From a bacterium (GTDB lineage: Bacteria; JACRDZ01; JAQUKH01), in the NCBI GenBank assembly GCA_028719205.1, contig JAQUKH010000025.1, forward strand, positions 1-41,973: a stretch of 41,973 nt of DNA, given 5' to 3'. The notes below the pieces were generated by a model. That model did not search any database. It was not told the origin of the DNA and was given only the letters and a program-made list of their open reading frames with translations. Each line of letters opens with the position of its first letter. The first letter of the stretch is position 1. Below are positions 8,804 to 17,198 of the stretch, piece after piece. A program made the translations under genes and the position numbers.

Positions 8804-9247
8804 GTGAAACTGGAAGAATTAGGCAAGTGGGGGAGTCCACGAAAAAAAAGAAAATTACTTGGAAGAGGTCCCGGTTCCGGTCATGGGAAAACATCATGCA
8901 AAGGGCATAAGGGGCAGAAAGCGCGTTCGGGTGGAAGTATTTGTCCTGGTTTTGAAGGTGGGCAGATGCCGTTGGTACGAAGGCTTCCCAAACGCGGTTT
9001 TACGAGTTTAGATAAAAAAGAGTATGTTGTTATAAACTTGAAAGATTTAAATAAATTTGAAAAAGGGACAAAGATAACACCTGAATTGCTGATGGAAAAA
9101 GGTTTCTATAAAAAAAATGATTCTAAAATAAAAATTTTGGGCATGGGAGAGTTGAAAAATCCATTGGATTTAAAAGCTCACAGTTTCAGCAAAGATGCGC
9201 AAGAAAAAATAAAAAGTGCCGGCGGTACTTTTGAGATAATTAAATAA
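8804..9247 (+). CDS. rplO: 50S ribosomal protein L15
   Basis: L15 is a late 50S assembly protein. The start is GTG 8804, behind AAGGAG at 8791-8796. The 147-residue product has the glycine- and basic-rich N-terminal half (GRGPGSGHGKTSCKGHKGQK, about 21-40), FEGGQMPLVRRLPKRGF, and the C-terminal globular signature ending KIKSAGGTFEIIK. secY begins two bases later. Confidence 0.96.
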   Translation: MKLEELGKWGSPRKKRKLLGRGPGSGHGKTSCKGHKGQKARSGGSICPGFEGGQMPLVRRLPKRGFTSLDKKEYVVINLKDLNKFEKGTKITPELLMEKGFYKKNDSKIKILGMGELKNPLDLKAHSFSKDAQEKIKSAGGTFEIIK

Positions 9248-9248
9248 T

Positions 9249-10559
9249 ATGCTAAAAGGTTTCCAGAATGTATTACAACTTGAAGATTTAAAAAAGAGAA
9301 TCGGTTTTACGATTCTCTTATTGGCTGTTTACAGGCTAGGATCCCATATCCCTACTCCGGGGATTGATGGGCAGGCTTTAAGCGCTTTTTTTAAACAATC
9401 CAGTAAAGGATCGCTTTTAGGTATGTTTGATCTTTTTGCCGGAGGCGGGTTAAAGCGGGCTACGATTTTTGCTTTGGGAGTAATGCCGTATATTAACGCG
9501 TCGATCATTACGGAGCTTCTCTCAACCGTAATTCCTCATTTGGAAAGCTTAAAAAAAGAAGGGGAAGAGGGACGAAAAAAAATCATTCAATATGTGAGAT
9601 ATTTTACAATTGTACTGGCAATGGTTCAGTCTTTTGGTATAAGTTTCTGGCTGGAATCTTTAAAAAGCGAAGCAGGGATGGTTGTTACTAACCCTGGTTT
9701 AGGGTTTAAAATTTTAACGATAATAACCTTATCTTCCGGTACTGCCTTTATAATGTGGCTGGGTGAACAAATTACTGAGCGCGGTATAGGAAACGGGATT
9801 TCTCTGATTATTTTTATAGGTATTATTTCAGAAATGCCGGGTGCGTTAATAAAGAGTGTTCAGTTAATAAAAGGCGGACAGATAAACATTATAATTGCTT
9901 TAGTGATACTTGTGTTAATGGTTCTTGTTATTGGGGCAGTTGTTGTTCTTGAGAGCGCTCATCGGAAGGTTCCGATTCAATACGCAAAAAGAATAGTTGG
10001 AAGAAAAGTTTACGGTGGTCAGTCAACACATCTTCCTTTGAGGGTTGATCAGTCAGGTGTTATTGCTGTTATTTTCGCGTCTTCTGTGATTATTTTCCCT
10101 GCAACTATTGCGGAATTTACGCATATCGGAATTTTAGTGAAAATAGCAGGGTGGATAAATTATGGAACTTTTTTGCATACATTATTATTTGTTGGTTTGA
10201 TCATTTTCTTTTGTTATTTTTATACGGCAGTTACGTTTAATCCAAGTGATATCGCGGAAAACATAAAAAAATCCGGCGGATATATTCCGGGGATACGCCC
10301 CGGTAAACCTACGGCTGAATACATTGATTTTATTTTGACGCGTATTACATTAGCTGGCGCTTGCGGAGTTGCGGCTTTAGCCGTATTACCAAGTTTTCTA
10401 ACACAAGGGCTGAATGTGCCTTTTTATTTTGGCGGTACTACAATTTTAATTGTTGTGGGAGTTGCATTAGATTTGATGCGTCAAATTGAATCTCATCTTT
10501 TAATGCGTAATTATGATGGATTCATGAAAAAGGGAAAGCTAAAGGCAAGAGGTAACTGA
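9249..10559 (+). CDS. secY: Preprotein translocase subunit SecY
   Basis: SecY forms the protein-conducting channel of the inner membrane with SecE and SecG. The 436-residue product has ten predicted hydrophobic segments, the plug-region signature GMFDLFAGGGLKRATIFALGVMPYINASII (about 58-87), the RKVPIQYAKRIVGRKVYGGQ loop and ITLAGACGVAALAVLP late in the chain. It follows rplO by one base and precedes adk, as in many bacteria. Confidence 0.97.
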   Translation: MLKGFQNVLQLEDLKKRIGFTILLLAVYRLGSHIPTPGIDGQALSAFFKQSSKGSLLGMFDLFAGGGLKRATIFALGVMPYINASIITELLSTVIPHLESLKKEGEEGRKKIIQYVRYFTIVLAMVQSFGISFWLESLKSEAGMVVTNPGLGFKILTIITLSSGTAFIMWLGEQITERGIGNGISLIIFIGIISEMPGALIKSVQLIKGGQINIIIALVILVLMVLVIGAVVVLESAHRKVPIQYAKRIVGRKVYGGQSTHLPLRVDQSGVIAVIFASSVIIFPATIAEFTHIGILVKIAGWINYGTFLHTLLFVGLIIFFCYFYTAVTFNPSDIAENIKKSGGYIPGIRPGKPTAEYIDFILTRITLAGACGVAALAVLPSFLTQGLNVPFYFGGTTILIVVGVALDLMRQIESHLLMRNYDGFMKKGKLKARGN

Positions 10560-10598
10560 TATTAAGTAATATTTACTGTTTAAGTGAAGGGAGAGGTT

Positions 10599-11252
10599 TT
10601 GCAGGTTATTATGCTTGGAGCCCCAGGTGTTGGTAAAGGAACACAGGCCAGTCTTTTGGCACAGGGACAAGGAGTACCTCATATTTCAGCAGGTGATATT
10701 CTTCGTCAGGAAATGAAGTCTGAGACTAACTTAGGGCGTGAGGCTAAAAGTTTTGTTAATCAGGGGAAATTAGTGCCTGATGAGCTTATAATTAATATTA
10801 TAAAGAATACGATAAATGGTAGAAATTATCAAAAAGGCTTTATCCTTGATGGTTTTCCACGAACAATCGTTCAGGCGAAAGCGCTGGATAGCCTTTTACA
10901 GGAATTAGGCAAAAAGATAGATGTTGCGATCAATATTAATGTTTCAAATGATGAAATTGTTAAGAGGCTTTCGGGAAGAAGAGTTTGTGAAAATTGTAAG
11001 GAAAATTTTCACATAGAGTTTAAAGCGCCAAGAGTAATGAATAAATGTGATCGTTGCGGTGGAAGGCTTGTTATCCGTGATGACGATAAACCGGAGACAA
11101 TAAAGAATAGATTAGAAGTGTATAAAAATATGACTGAGCCCTTAATTGATTATTATGAAAAAAAAGGGCTTTTGGAAAATGTATCCGGTAATAAAAGTAT
11201 ATTAGAGATTAAGCGGGATATTGAAGAGGTTATAAGAAAAAAAGGACAATAA
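10599..11252 (+). CDS. adk: Adenylate kinase, zinc-LID type
   Basis: Adk catalyses ATP + AMP = 2 ADP. The P-loop GAPGVGKGTQA is near the N-terminus, followed by the AMP-site element DGFPRT. The LID carries four cysteines (CENC ... CDRC) that would bind zinc. I favour TTG 10599, which gives MQVIMLGAPG as in other Adks, with GGAG five bases upstream; an upstream GTG at 10584 would add five residues and lacks a good ribosome site. The product is 217 residues. The stop overlaps the map start by one base (TAATG). Confidence 0.93.
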   Translation: MQVIMLGAPGVGKGTQASLLAQGQGVPHISAGDILRQEMKSETNLGREAKSFVNQGKLVPDELIINIIKNTINGRNYQKGFILDGFPRTIVQAKALDSLLQELGKKIDVAININVSNDEIVKRLSGRRVCENCKENFHIEFKAPRVMNKCDRCGGRLVIRDDDKPETIKNRLEVYKNMTEPLIDYYEKKGLLENVSGNKSILEIKRDIEEVIRKKGQ

Positions 11253-12001
11253 TGATTCCACTTAAAACTGTGGAAGAGATAAAACATATTCGTGAAAGTG
11301 GATTAATAGTTGCGGGTGTGCTGGATAAATTGAGTAAGGCTATTGAGCCTGGGATAAAGACGATAGATCTGGACAGAATAGCGAGTGATTTTATACATTC
11401 TAAAAAAGCTGAGTCAGCGTTTTTAGGTTTTAAGGGTTTTCCGAAAAGTATATGTGTATCCATTAATAACGAAGTTATTCACGGTATACCGAATAGCCGT
11501 ATGGTAGAAGCAGGGGATATTGTAAGTTTGGATGTTGGGGTGTTTAAAGACGGATATTATGCTGACGCGGCGGTAACTGTAGCATTTGGAGAAATTAAAG
11601 CTGACGCGGAAAGGCTTGTAAATACAACGAGAGAGGCTCTTGCAAAAGGTATTGAAAAGTCGGTTACGGGTAACAGGCTGGGGGATATTTCCTGGGCGGT
11701 TCAGTATTACACTGAAAAATCCGGTTTTTCAATAGTAAGGCAGTTTGTCGGCCATGGGATCGGTAGACAGCTTCATGAAGAACCTCAAATACCTAATTTT
11801 GGGAGCCCGGGACAAGGCCCTAAATTGAAAGAGGGAATGGTATTGGCTATAGAGCCAATGGTAAATTTTGGCGGGTATGAGGTAGAGATTTGTAATGATG
11901 GATGGACTGCTGTTACTAAAGACAGAAGTTTATCGGCTCATTTTGAACATACTGTGGCGATTACAAATAACGGGCCTGTGATTATGACAAGCCTTGAATA
12001 G
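11252..12001 (+). CDS. map: Methionine aminopeptidase, type I
   Basis: This enzyme removes the initiator methionine from nascent proteins with a dinuclear metal site. The 249-residue product has the metal ligands in order: SLDVGV (first Asp), DAAVTVAFG (second Asp), GHGIGRQLHEEP (His), AIEPMV (Glu) and HFEHTVAI (Glu). The short N-terminus without a zinc-finger extension indicates type Ia. It is the last gene before infA, the standard order in this cluster. Confidence 0.96.
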   Translation: MIPLKTVEEIKHIRESGLIVAGVLDKLSKAIEPGIKTIDLDRIASDFIHSKKAESAFLGFKGFPKSICVSINNEVIHGIPNSRMVEAGDIVSLDVGVFKDGYYADAAVTVAFGEIKADAERLVNTTREALAKGIEKSVTGNRLGDISWAVQYYTEKSGFSIVRQFVGHGIGRQLHEEPQIPNFGSPGQGPKLKEGMVLAIEPMVNFGGYEVEICNDGWTAVTKDRSLSAHFEHTVAITNNGPVIMTSLE

Positions 12002-12020
12002 CAGGTAGTTAAAGGAGAAA

Positions 12021-12239
12021 ATGGCTAAAGAAAAAGCTGTTGAAGTTGAAGGTAAAGTATTAGATGCCTTGCCTAATGCTATGTTCCGTGTCGAGCTGAA
12101 GAATGGGCATAAAATGTTAGCTCATATTTCAGGAAAAATGAAAATGCATTTTATCCGAATTCTTCCCGGAGATAAGGTGTTGGTTGAATTGTCACCTTAT
12201 GATTTAAGCAGAGGAAGAATTACATATAGATATAAATAG
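12021..12239 (+). CDS. infA: Translation initiation factor IF-1
   Basis: IF-1 occupies the A site during initiation. The 72-residue OB-fold protein has [22 protein letters not shown] and the family ending [16 protein letters not shown]. The ATG follows AAAGGAGAAA. Confidence 0.97.
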   Translation: MAKEKAVEVEGKVLDALPNAMFRVELKNGHKMLAHISGKMKMHFIRILPGDKVLVELSPYDLSRGRITYRYK

Positions 12240-12248
12240 GAAATAACC

Positions 12249-12362
12249 ATGAAAGTAAGATCATCAGTAAAACCGATTTGTGAGAAGTGTAAGATAATCA
12301 GAAGAAAACGTGTAGTTAGGGTTATTTGTAAAAATCCTAAACACAAACAGAGACAGAAATAG
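12249..12362 (+). CDS. rpmJ: 50S ribosomal protein L36, zinc-binding form
   Basis: A 37-residue reading frame starting at ATG 12249 reads [20 protein letters not shown] and ends [11 protein letters not shown]. The CEKC pair plus a later Cys and His form the C+ zinc site of L36. It lies nine bases after infA and before rpsM, its usual place. There is no strong Shine-Dalgarno sequence directly upstream, so it may be translated by coupling to infA. Confidence 0.95.
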   Translation: MKVRSSVKPICEKCKIIRRKRVVRVICKNPKHKQRQK

Positions 12363-12409
12363 ACGTGTAGTGCATTAAAGCATTGCGCAAAGAAAGGAGA
12401 CTGTGGAAT

Positions 12410-12790
12410 ATGGCGAGAGTCGCGGGAATAGATATACCACGTGATAAAAGAGTAGAAATAGCTTTGACTTATATATATGGCGTTGGAAGAAATACAGCTA
12501 AAGATGTTTTACAAAAAGCTAAGGTTAATCCTGACACACGGGTGAAAAATTTAACAGAACTAGAGGCAGCCAAAATTAATGAAATAATTTCAAGAGAATA
12601 TAAAGTTGAGGGTGAAATCAGGACTGCCGTTGCTATGAATATTAAGAGATTGATGGATATTGGTTCTTATCGGGGGATCAGACATAGAAAAGGATTACCC
12701 TTACGCGGTCAGCGGACACGTACAAACGCGAGAACAAGAAAAGGCCCTAGAAGAACAATGGGGATAAAGAAAGGTAAAATTGAAAAATGA
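12410..12790 (+). CDS. rpsM: 30S ribosomal protein S13
   Basis: S13 contacts P-site tRNA and bridges to the 50S. I start at ATG 12410 because AAAGGAGA lies nine bases upstream and the sequence then begins [20 protein letters not shown], the canonical N-terminus; the frame is open for nine more codons upstream without homology. The product is 126 residues and includes the C-terminal motif [20 protein letters not shown]. It overlaps rpsK by four bases. Confidence 0.96.
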   Translation: MARVAGIDIPRDKRVEIALTYIYGVGRNTAKDVLQKAKVNPDTRVKNLTELEAAKINEIISREYKVEGEIRTAVAMNIKRLMDIGSYRGIRHRKGLPLRGQRTRTNARTRKGPRRTMGIKKGKIEK

Positions 12791-13158
12791 GTACTAAAAA
12801 AGAAAAAAAAGATATCAGAAACGGAATAGCTCATATTCATTCAACATTCAATAATACTATAGTAACTATTACTGATTTACAGGGGAACGTAATTTGCTGG
12901 TCGAGTGCCGGGATTACAGGTTTCAGTGGTTCGAGAAAAAGTACCCCTTTCGCTGCTCAGAAGGCTGCGGAAAACTGCGCGCAAAAGGCCGCAGGGCATG
13001 GGATGAAAAAGATCGATGTTTTCGTAAAAGGCCCCGGTGCGGGAAGGGAATCTGCTATACGCGCCCTTCAAACAGCAGGGATAGAGATAAGTTTAATAAA
13101 AGATGTAACACCAATTCCTCATAATGGATGTCGTCCACCGAAGAGAAGAAGGGTGTAA
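12787..13158 (+). CDS. rpsK: 30S ribosomal protein S11
   Basis: S11 forms part of the 30S platform and the mRNA exit region. The 123-residue protein contains [17 protein letters not shown] and [20 protein letters not shown]. It ends with the signature [21 protein letters not shown]. It overlaps rpsM as ATGA; rpsD starts 11 bases after its stop. Confidence 0.97.
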   Translation: MSTKKEKKDIRNGIAHIHSTFNNTIVTITDLQGNVICWSSAGITGFSGSRKSTPFAAQKAAENCAQKAAGHGMKKIDVFVKGPGAGRESAIRALQTAGIEISLIKDVTPIPHNGCRPPKRRRV

Positions 13159-13169
13159 TAGGAGATTTA

Positions 13170-13802
13170 ATGGCAAGATATATAGCTTCGGATTGTAAAT
13201 TATGTAGAAAAACAGATTATAAATTGTTTTTAAAAGGCAGCAGATGTTATTCGGATAAGTGCGCTTTGGAAAAACGAAAGACTATTCCCGGACAACATGG
13301 CGCGAGTAAGGGTAAGAAAAAAACATCTGAATATGGTTTACGGCTTAAGGAAAAACAGCGTTTAAGATTTACTTACGGGCTTTTAGAAAAACAATTCAGT
13401 AATTATTTTGATAAAGCTGCTAAAGCAAAAGGGGTTAAAGGTGAGAATCTTTTGTTACTGTTAGAAAGACGCCTGGACAATATAGTTTTTAAATTAGGAT
13501 TTGCTGTTTCCAGAATAGAGGCGAGACAATTAGTCACACACGGTCATTTTTTAGTTAATAAAAAGAAAGTAAGTTTCCCTTCATATTCAATGAAAGTGGG
13601 AGATGTTGTTGAAGTAAAAGAGAAGTCAAAAGAAAATATCAGAATTAAAGATGGTTTGGAGTTGTTGGGAAAACGCGGGGAAGCTCCGTGGCTGGAATTG
13701 AATAAGGAACAGTTAAGCGGGATTGTAAAATATTTCCCTGCAAGAGATGAGATGGGTATTCAGATACAAGAGAAATTGGTTGTAGAATTTTATTCGCGTT
13801 AA
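13170..13802 (+). CDS. rpsD: 30S ribosomal protein S4, zinc-binding form
   Basis: S4 nucleates 30S assembly and in many bacteria represses the alpha operon. I start at ATG 13170 (AGGAG 13160-13164), which gives MARYIASDCKLCRKTDYKLF; a longer frame from 13128 would lie inside rpsK. The four cysteines at the N-terminus (CKLC ... C ... C) are the C+ zinc site. The S4 RNA-binding domain (RLDNIVFKLGFAVSRIEARQ, about 92-111) follows. Length 210. Confidence 0.96.
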   Translation: MARYIASDCKLCRKTDYKLFLKGSRCYSDKCALEKRKTIPGQHGASKGKKKTSEYGLRLKEKQRLRFTYGLLEKQFSNYFDKAAKAKGVKGENLLLLLERRLDNIVFKLGFAVSRIEARQLVTHGHFLVNKKKVSFPSYSMKVGDVVEVKEKSKENIRIKDGLELLGKRGEAPWLELNKEQLSGIVKYFPARDEMGIQIQEKLVVEFYSR

Positions 13803-13830
13803 TTGTTTTCCAAAAAAGGAGATAATATAA

Positions 13831-14832
13831 ATGGAAAAAACACTTTGGAAAGGCATGGAGCGGCCAAGGAAGGTAGTAGTTGATCAGGAAACCTTGACTC
13901 CAACCTATGGAAAGTTTATTGCAGAACCTTTCGAAAGAGGTTACGGACTTACAATTGGGAATTCACTTCGCAGGGTATTAATATCGTCTCTTCCGGGAGC
14001 AGCGGTGGTTTCTGTCAAATTTGATGGAGTCACACATGAATTTACCACAATTCCTGAAGTTAAAGAGGATGTTACTGATATAATTTTAAATCTTAAAGAA
14101 TTGATCCTTTGTTTGGATGGAACGGGCCCTGTGAATATTAGTTTAAATGCCCATGGGGAAGGAGAAGTTAAAGCCAAGGATATAAAAATACCTTCTTCTG
14201 TAGTGATAATTAACCCTGAATTGCATATTGCCACGCTGGGTAAAAAAGGAAAGCTGAATTTAGAAATGACGGTGGATGTCGGCCGTGGTTATATTCCCGC
14301 GGAACTTAATAAAAAAGAAGGCCAGGCTCTTGGGGTTATTCCCATAGATTCTCTTTTTTCACCTGTTAAGAAGGTAACTTTTGAAGTACAGAAGACCAGG
14401 ATCGGTCAGATGACAGATTATGACCGTGTAGTTTTAGAAATATGGACAAACGGCAGTATTAAACCGGAAGATGCGTTAGGATACGCTGCCAAGATAGTAA
14501 AAGACCACATGTCTGTTTTTATTAATTTTGAAGAAAAAGAAGAAGTGATATCCAATGAAAAAGATGAGGATAAGAAGCTTAACGAAATGCTGGATCAGAG
14601 CGTGGAAGAGTTAGAGCTTTCCGTGCGTGCGGCAAATTGCTTAAGAAATTCAGAAATTAAAACCATCAGGGATCTGGTCGGCAGAACAGAAATGGATATG
14701 CTGAGATTCAGAAATTTTGGAAGAAAATCCTTAAACGAAATAAAAGAACTTTTGATTGCTATGGGTCTTTCTTTTGGTATGAAAATAGATGAAAAAAATA
14801 AGAAAAAGAAAGAAAAAGTAAAAGAGGAGTAA
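13831..14832 (+). CDS. rpoA: RNA polymerase alpha subunit
   Basis: The alpha dimer scaffolds RNA polymerase assembly. The N-terminal domain (about 1-230) has FERGYGLTIGNSLRRVLISSLPGAAV and the dimer and beta-contact regions. The C-terminal domain (about 255-320) has the helix-hairpin-helix element LGRKSLNEIKELL in variant form (FGRKSLNEIKELLIAMGL), which binds UP elements and activators. The 333-residue product ends in a lysine/glutamate-rich tail. AAAGGAG precedes the ATG, and rplQ follows after two bases. Confidence 0.97.
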   Translation: MEKTLWKGMERPRKVVVDQETLTPTYGKFIAEPFERGYGLTIGNSLRRVLISSLPGAAVVSVKFDGVTHEFTTIPEVKEDVTDIILNLKELILCLDGTGPVNISLNAHGEGEVKAKDIKIPSSVVIINPELHIATLGKKGKLNLEMTVDVGRGYIPAELNKKEGQALGVIPIDSLFSPVKKVTFEVQKTRIGQMTDYDRVVLEIWTNGSIKPEDALGYAAKIVKDHMSVFINFEEKEEVISNEKDEDKKLNEMLDQSVEELELSVRAANCLRNSEIKTIRDLVGRTEMDMLRFRNFGRKSLNEIKELLIAMGLSFGMKIDEKNKKKKEKVKEE

Positions 14833-14834
14833 CT

Positions 14835-15185
14835 ATGCGACATCGCAATAATAAACGAAGATTAGGAATTAAACCTGCGCATCGGACCGCAATGCTTAGA
14901 AATATGGTTACTTCATTTTTGGAACATGAAGAAATTGTTACTACTACAGCAAAGGCTAAGGAGCTTAGGCGAATAGCGGAAAAGATGATCACTTGGGGTA
15001 AAGCTAACAACTTAAGCGCCAAACGGGAAGTAATGCGTGTTGTCAGAAGCGAAGATGTTATGCGGAAGCTTTTTGAGACAATAGCACCGCGTTTCGCGAC
15101 CCGTATGGGAGGTTATACGCGAATTATAAAAATTGGTGCCCGTTTGGGGGATGCCACTGAAATGGTTATGATTAAATTAGTGTAA
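14835..15185 (+). CDS. rplQ: 50S ribosomal protein L17
   Basis: L17 is the last gene of the ribosomal supercluster. The 116-residue product begins MRHRNNKRRLGIKPAHRTAMLRNM and contains EHEEIVTTTAKAKELRRIAEKMI and GGYTRIIKIGARLGDATEMVMIKLV. It lies two bases after rpoA. An intrinsic terminator follows 33 bases after its stop. Confidence 0.97.
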   Translation: MRHRNNKRRLGIKPAHRTAMLRNMVTSFLEHEEIVTTTAKAKELRRIAEKMITWGKANNLSAKREVMRVVRSEDVMRKLFETIAPRFATRMGGYTRIIKIGARLGDATEMVMIKLV

Positions 15186-15218
15186 AATAACAACCTTTTC
15201 TTATAATTAATTTTAAGG

Positions 15219-15250
15219 GCCTGTAATTTAAAAAGTTACAGGCTTTTTAT
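15219..15250 (+). terminator. Intrinsic terminator closing the ribosomal supercluster
   Basis: A perfect 8-base stem GCCTGTAA (15219-15226) / TTACAGGC (15236-15243) around a 9-base AT-rich loop is followed directly by TTTTTATTTT. It lies just after rplQ. The right arm also supplies the -35-like element of the next promoter, so terminator and promoter overlap. Confidence 0.85.
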
Positions 15251-15263
15251 TTTGGTGTATAAT
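15236..15263 (+). promoter_or_regulatory. Promoter of the radical SAM gene, overlapping the terminator
   Basis: TTACAG (15236-15241) and TATAAT (15258-15263) are separated by 16 bases. With a normal 6-base discriminator, transcription would start near 15270, two bases before ATG 15272. The mRNA would therefore be leaderless, and the ATG at 15266 would fall upstream of the transcript start. Confidence 0.6.
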
Positions 15264-15271
15264 CTATGTGC

Positions 15272-16177
15272 ATGATTACTCCAAACTGGTTCAATTATTT
15301 TTTATCTTACTATTTTGAAACCCGTTTTTTGAGCCGCAAAAAACCGGTTTTAGCGGGATTTAAACTTACGCATAAATGTAACCTGGCATGCCGTCACTGT
15401 CCTTTCTGGAGGCGGCAGTATAACGAGATGCTGAAATTTGATCAGGTTGTTGATATACTGCATAAACTTTATCAGACAGGTGTCCGTATTGTGATTTTTG
15501 AGGGAGGAGAACCCTTTTTGTGGGAAGATGGAAAATATAACCTCAACGACGTGATCGCAGAGGCGAAAAAAATATTTTTTAGTGCAGGCGTTACTACAAA
15601 TGGAACATTTCCTATAGAGATCCCTTTGGCAAACACAGTTTGGGTTAGTTTTGACGGTTTAAAAGAGACGCATAATTATATCCGGGGAAAACAAATATTT
15701 GATGATGTAATAAAAAATATAAAATTGTCACCTCATCCGAATATTTACGCGAGTGTTACTATTAACAGTATAAATGTGAAGGAGATACCGGAGCTTGTAA
15801 AGTATTTGAGTAAACTAGTAAAAGGAATAACGATTCAATTCCATTATCCTTATGATGAAGTGGATGATCTGATGGTGGTAAGGGATGACCGGCATTGGGT
15901 TTTGGATGAATTGATAAAACTTAAAAAAGCAGGGTTTCGCGTAGCTGATTCATATAGCGCTTTAGAGGCATTGAAAGAAAATAAATGGAAGTGCCATGAC
16001 TGGATGCTTGCGGATGTTGATCCGGATGGGAAAATAAATCTGGGATGTTATGTCAAAAACCGTGGCAAGGTCAGCTGCCGGGATTGCGGTTTCGCCGCGC
16101 ACACTGAAATTTCTCTCGCGTATGATCTAAATATTGAGGCTATTAAGGTTGGATGGAAGATATTTAAATATCAGTAA
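15272..16177 (+). CDS. Radical SAM protein of unknown substrate
   Basis: The motif CNLACRHC (Cys 36, 40 and 43 from this start) is the CxxxCxxC ligand set for the [4Fe-4S] cluster that cleaves S-adenosylmethionine. EGGEPF at about residue 77 is the GGE motif that contacts SAM. Several cysteines near the end (C-W-K-C, LGCYV, CRDC) may hold an auxiliary cluster, as in SPASM/twitch proteins, but the spacing does not fit a family I can name. I start at ATG 15272, not 15266, because the upstream -10 box would put the transcript start at about 15270. It stands alone between a terminator and accessory genes. Length 301. Confidence 0.8.
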   Translation: MITPNWFNYFLSYYFETRFLSRKKPVLAGFKLTHKCNLACRHCPFWRRQYNEMLKFDQVVDILHKLYQTGVRIVIFEGGEPFLWEDGKYNLNDVIAEAKKIFFSAGVTTNGTFPIEIPLANTVWVSFDGLKETHNYIRGKQIFDDVIKNIKLSPHPNIYASVTINSINVKEIPELVKYLSKLVKGITIQFHYPYDEVDDLMVVRDDRHWVLDELIKLKKAGFRVADSYSALEALKENKWKCHDWMLADVDPDGKINLGCYVKNRGKVSCRDCGFAAHTEISLAYDLNIEAIKVGWKIFKYQ

Positions 16178-16197
16178 AAGTGGACTCTATAATTTCT

Positions 16198-16323
16198 ATG
16201 GAATATAATCCTGATATATCTTACAGAAAATCAAATAGATTAAGAGAATATAACTATTCCCAAAATGGAGCGTATTTTATAAGCATGTGCGTCAAAGATA
16301 GAAACAAGAACCGAATATATTAA
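16198..16323 (+). pseudogene. Truncated REP-associated (Y1, IS200-like) transposase, N-terminal fragment
   Basis: The 41-codon frame contains RKSNRLREYNYSQNGAYFIS followed by MCVKDRNKNR. This is the characteristic N-terminus of the RAYT / Y1 transposase family, up to the first strand of the catalytic domain. Full members are about 150-250 residues. Here the frame hits TAA at 16321. Two bases earlier in register the sequence would read NRILTENE, as expected for the family, so a 2-base change plus loss of the rest of the gene is likely. The HUH histidines and catalytic tyrosine are absent. Confidence 0.7.
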
Positions 16324-16329
16324 CCGAAA

Positions 16330-17058
16330 ATGAATAATGATAAATTTGACAAAATAGCACGATATATTTCTTTTGAAAGATTTGAGGATATATGCAGTAA
16401 AGGACTTTTTCTTGCAAATGTCACTTTGTTTGATGATGAGCAAGAAGGATATATAGCAGTAAAGAGCATGTTCCCCAACATTGATAATAGAAGCTTAAAA
16501 AACATAGAAATAATGAAAAGTTATTTCTATGTAAACTCTTGGTACACAGGAGAAGAAGATTCTAAAGCAATGAGGAGTCGATATGGAGAAATTTGCATTG
16601 AAACATCTTCGGAACAACTTAAAAACATCTGCAGGAGGTATGGGGAAAATAACCCAACTCATAATATTATTATTGCTAAGATACAATATGTAAATCCGTC
16701 TGATAATAAAATTGGCAATAAAAATCCAAATTGGGAGTGGGATTATTGGTGTGAGAAGAAAAATAATCCACAGTGTGGATATAATTTTTGCAGTATAAAA
16801 ACACTTCAGGGCTTATTTTTTAAATATGATATCTTTTCTTATGAGAAAGAAATTAGATTGATATGTGATTCATTTATGGGGAACAATCAAGGTGTTGCTT
16901 TTAAGAATGCTAAAAATGGGGTGCGAATACCCTTTAATAGCAATTTTTTATCTAGAATCGTTTTATCTGCCGATAAGTTTACACTTATGAAAGATCGTGT
17001 GGAGGAAGTATTAAAAAAATACGGGTACGAATCCGAGATCGTATGTTCGAATCTGTAA
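16330..17058 (+). CDS. DUF2971-like protein
   Basis: The 242-residue product resembles the DUF2971 family. It has an N-terminal element on how little is displayed or lost (KGLFLANVTLFDDEQEGYIA), a central YVNSWYTGEEDSKAMRSRYG segment (aromatic-W, then M-x-x-x-Y-G), and later EKEIRLIC, equivalent to the conserved E-x-E-x-R pattern. The function of the family is not established; members often occur in accessory and defence-rich regions. The ATG has no Shine-Dalgarno sequence. A TATATT at 16316-16321, eight bases before the ATG, could make a leaderless transcript, but no -35 element is seen. It directly follows the transposase fragment. Confidence 0.55.
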   Translation: MNNDKFDKIARYISFERFEDICSKGLFLANVTLFDDEQEGYIAVKSMFPNIDNRSLKNIEIMKSYFYVNSWYTGEEDSKAMRSRYGEICIETSSEQLKNICRRYGENNPTHNIIIAKIQYVNPSDNKIGNKNPNWEWDYWCEKKNNPQCGYNFCSIKTLQGLFFKYDIFSYEKEIRLICDSFMGNNQGVAFKNAKNGVRIPFNSNFLSRIVLSADKFTLMKDRVEEVLKKYGYESEIVCSNL

Positions 17059-17126
17059 AAATGGGGATATATGAGAAGGAAAAACAGTTTTTAAAAAAAA
17101 GCAGACGTCAATTAATCTAGGATTTT

Positions 17127-17183
17127 GGCTAACACTGGACTCGGGCCACTTGCCTTCCTTCTCGGTTAGCTCAAACGTTGTGT
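17127..17183 (+). other. attC-like recombination site candidate upstream of the HNH gene
   Basis: GCTAAC (17128-17133) and GTTAGC (17165-17170) are complementary. The right half, GGTTAGC-TCAAAC-GTTGTGT (17164-17183), resembles the L'-spacer-R' half of integron attC sites. The 57-base span matches the shortest attC sites. R' (GTTGTGT) departs from the GTTRRRY consensus and does not pair well with the left end, so this is a weak candidate. No integrase gene lies in the window. Confidence 0.3.
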
Positions 17184-17198
17184 GGAGAAAGGACAAAC

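Noticed and set aside
12894-13124. 76-codon plus-strand frame inside rpsK
   Set aside because: It is an out-of-frame shadow of rpsK, arginine- and cysteine-rich from frame-shifted codons.
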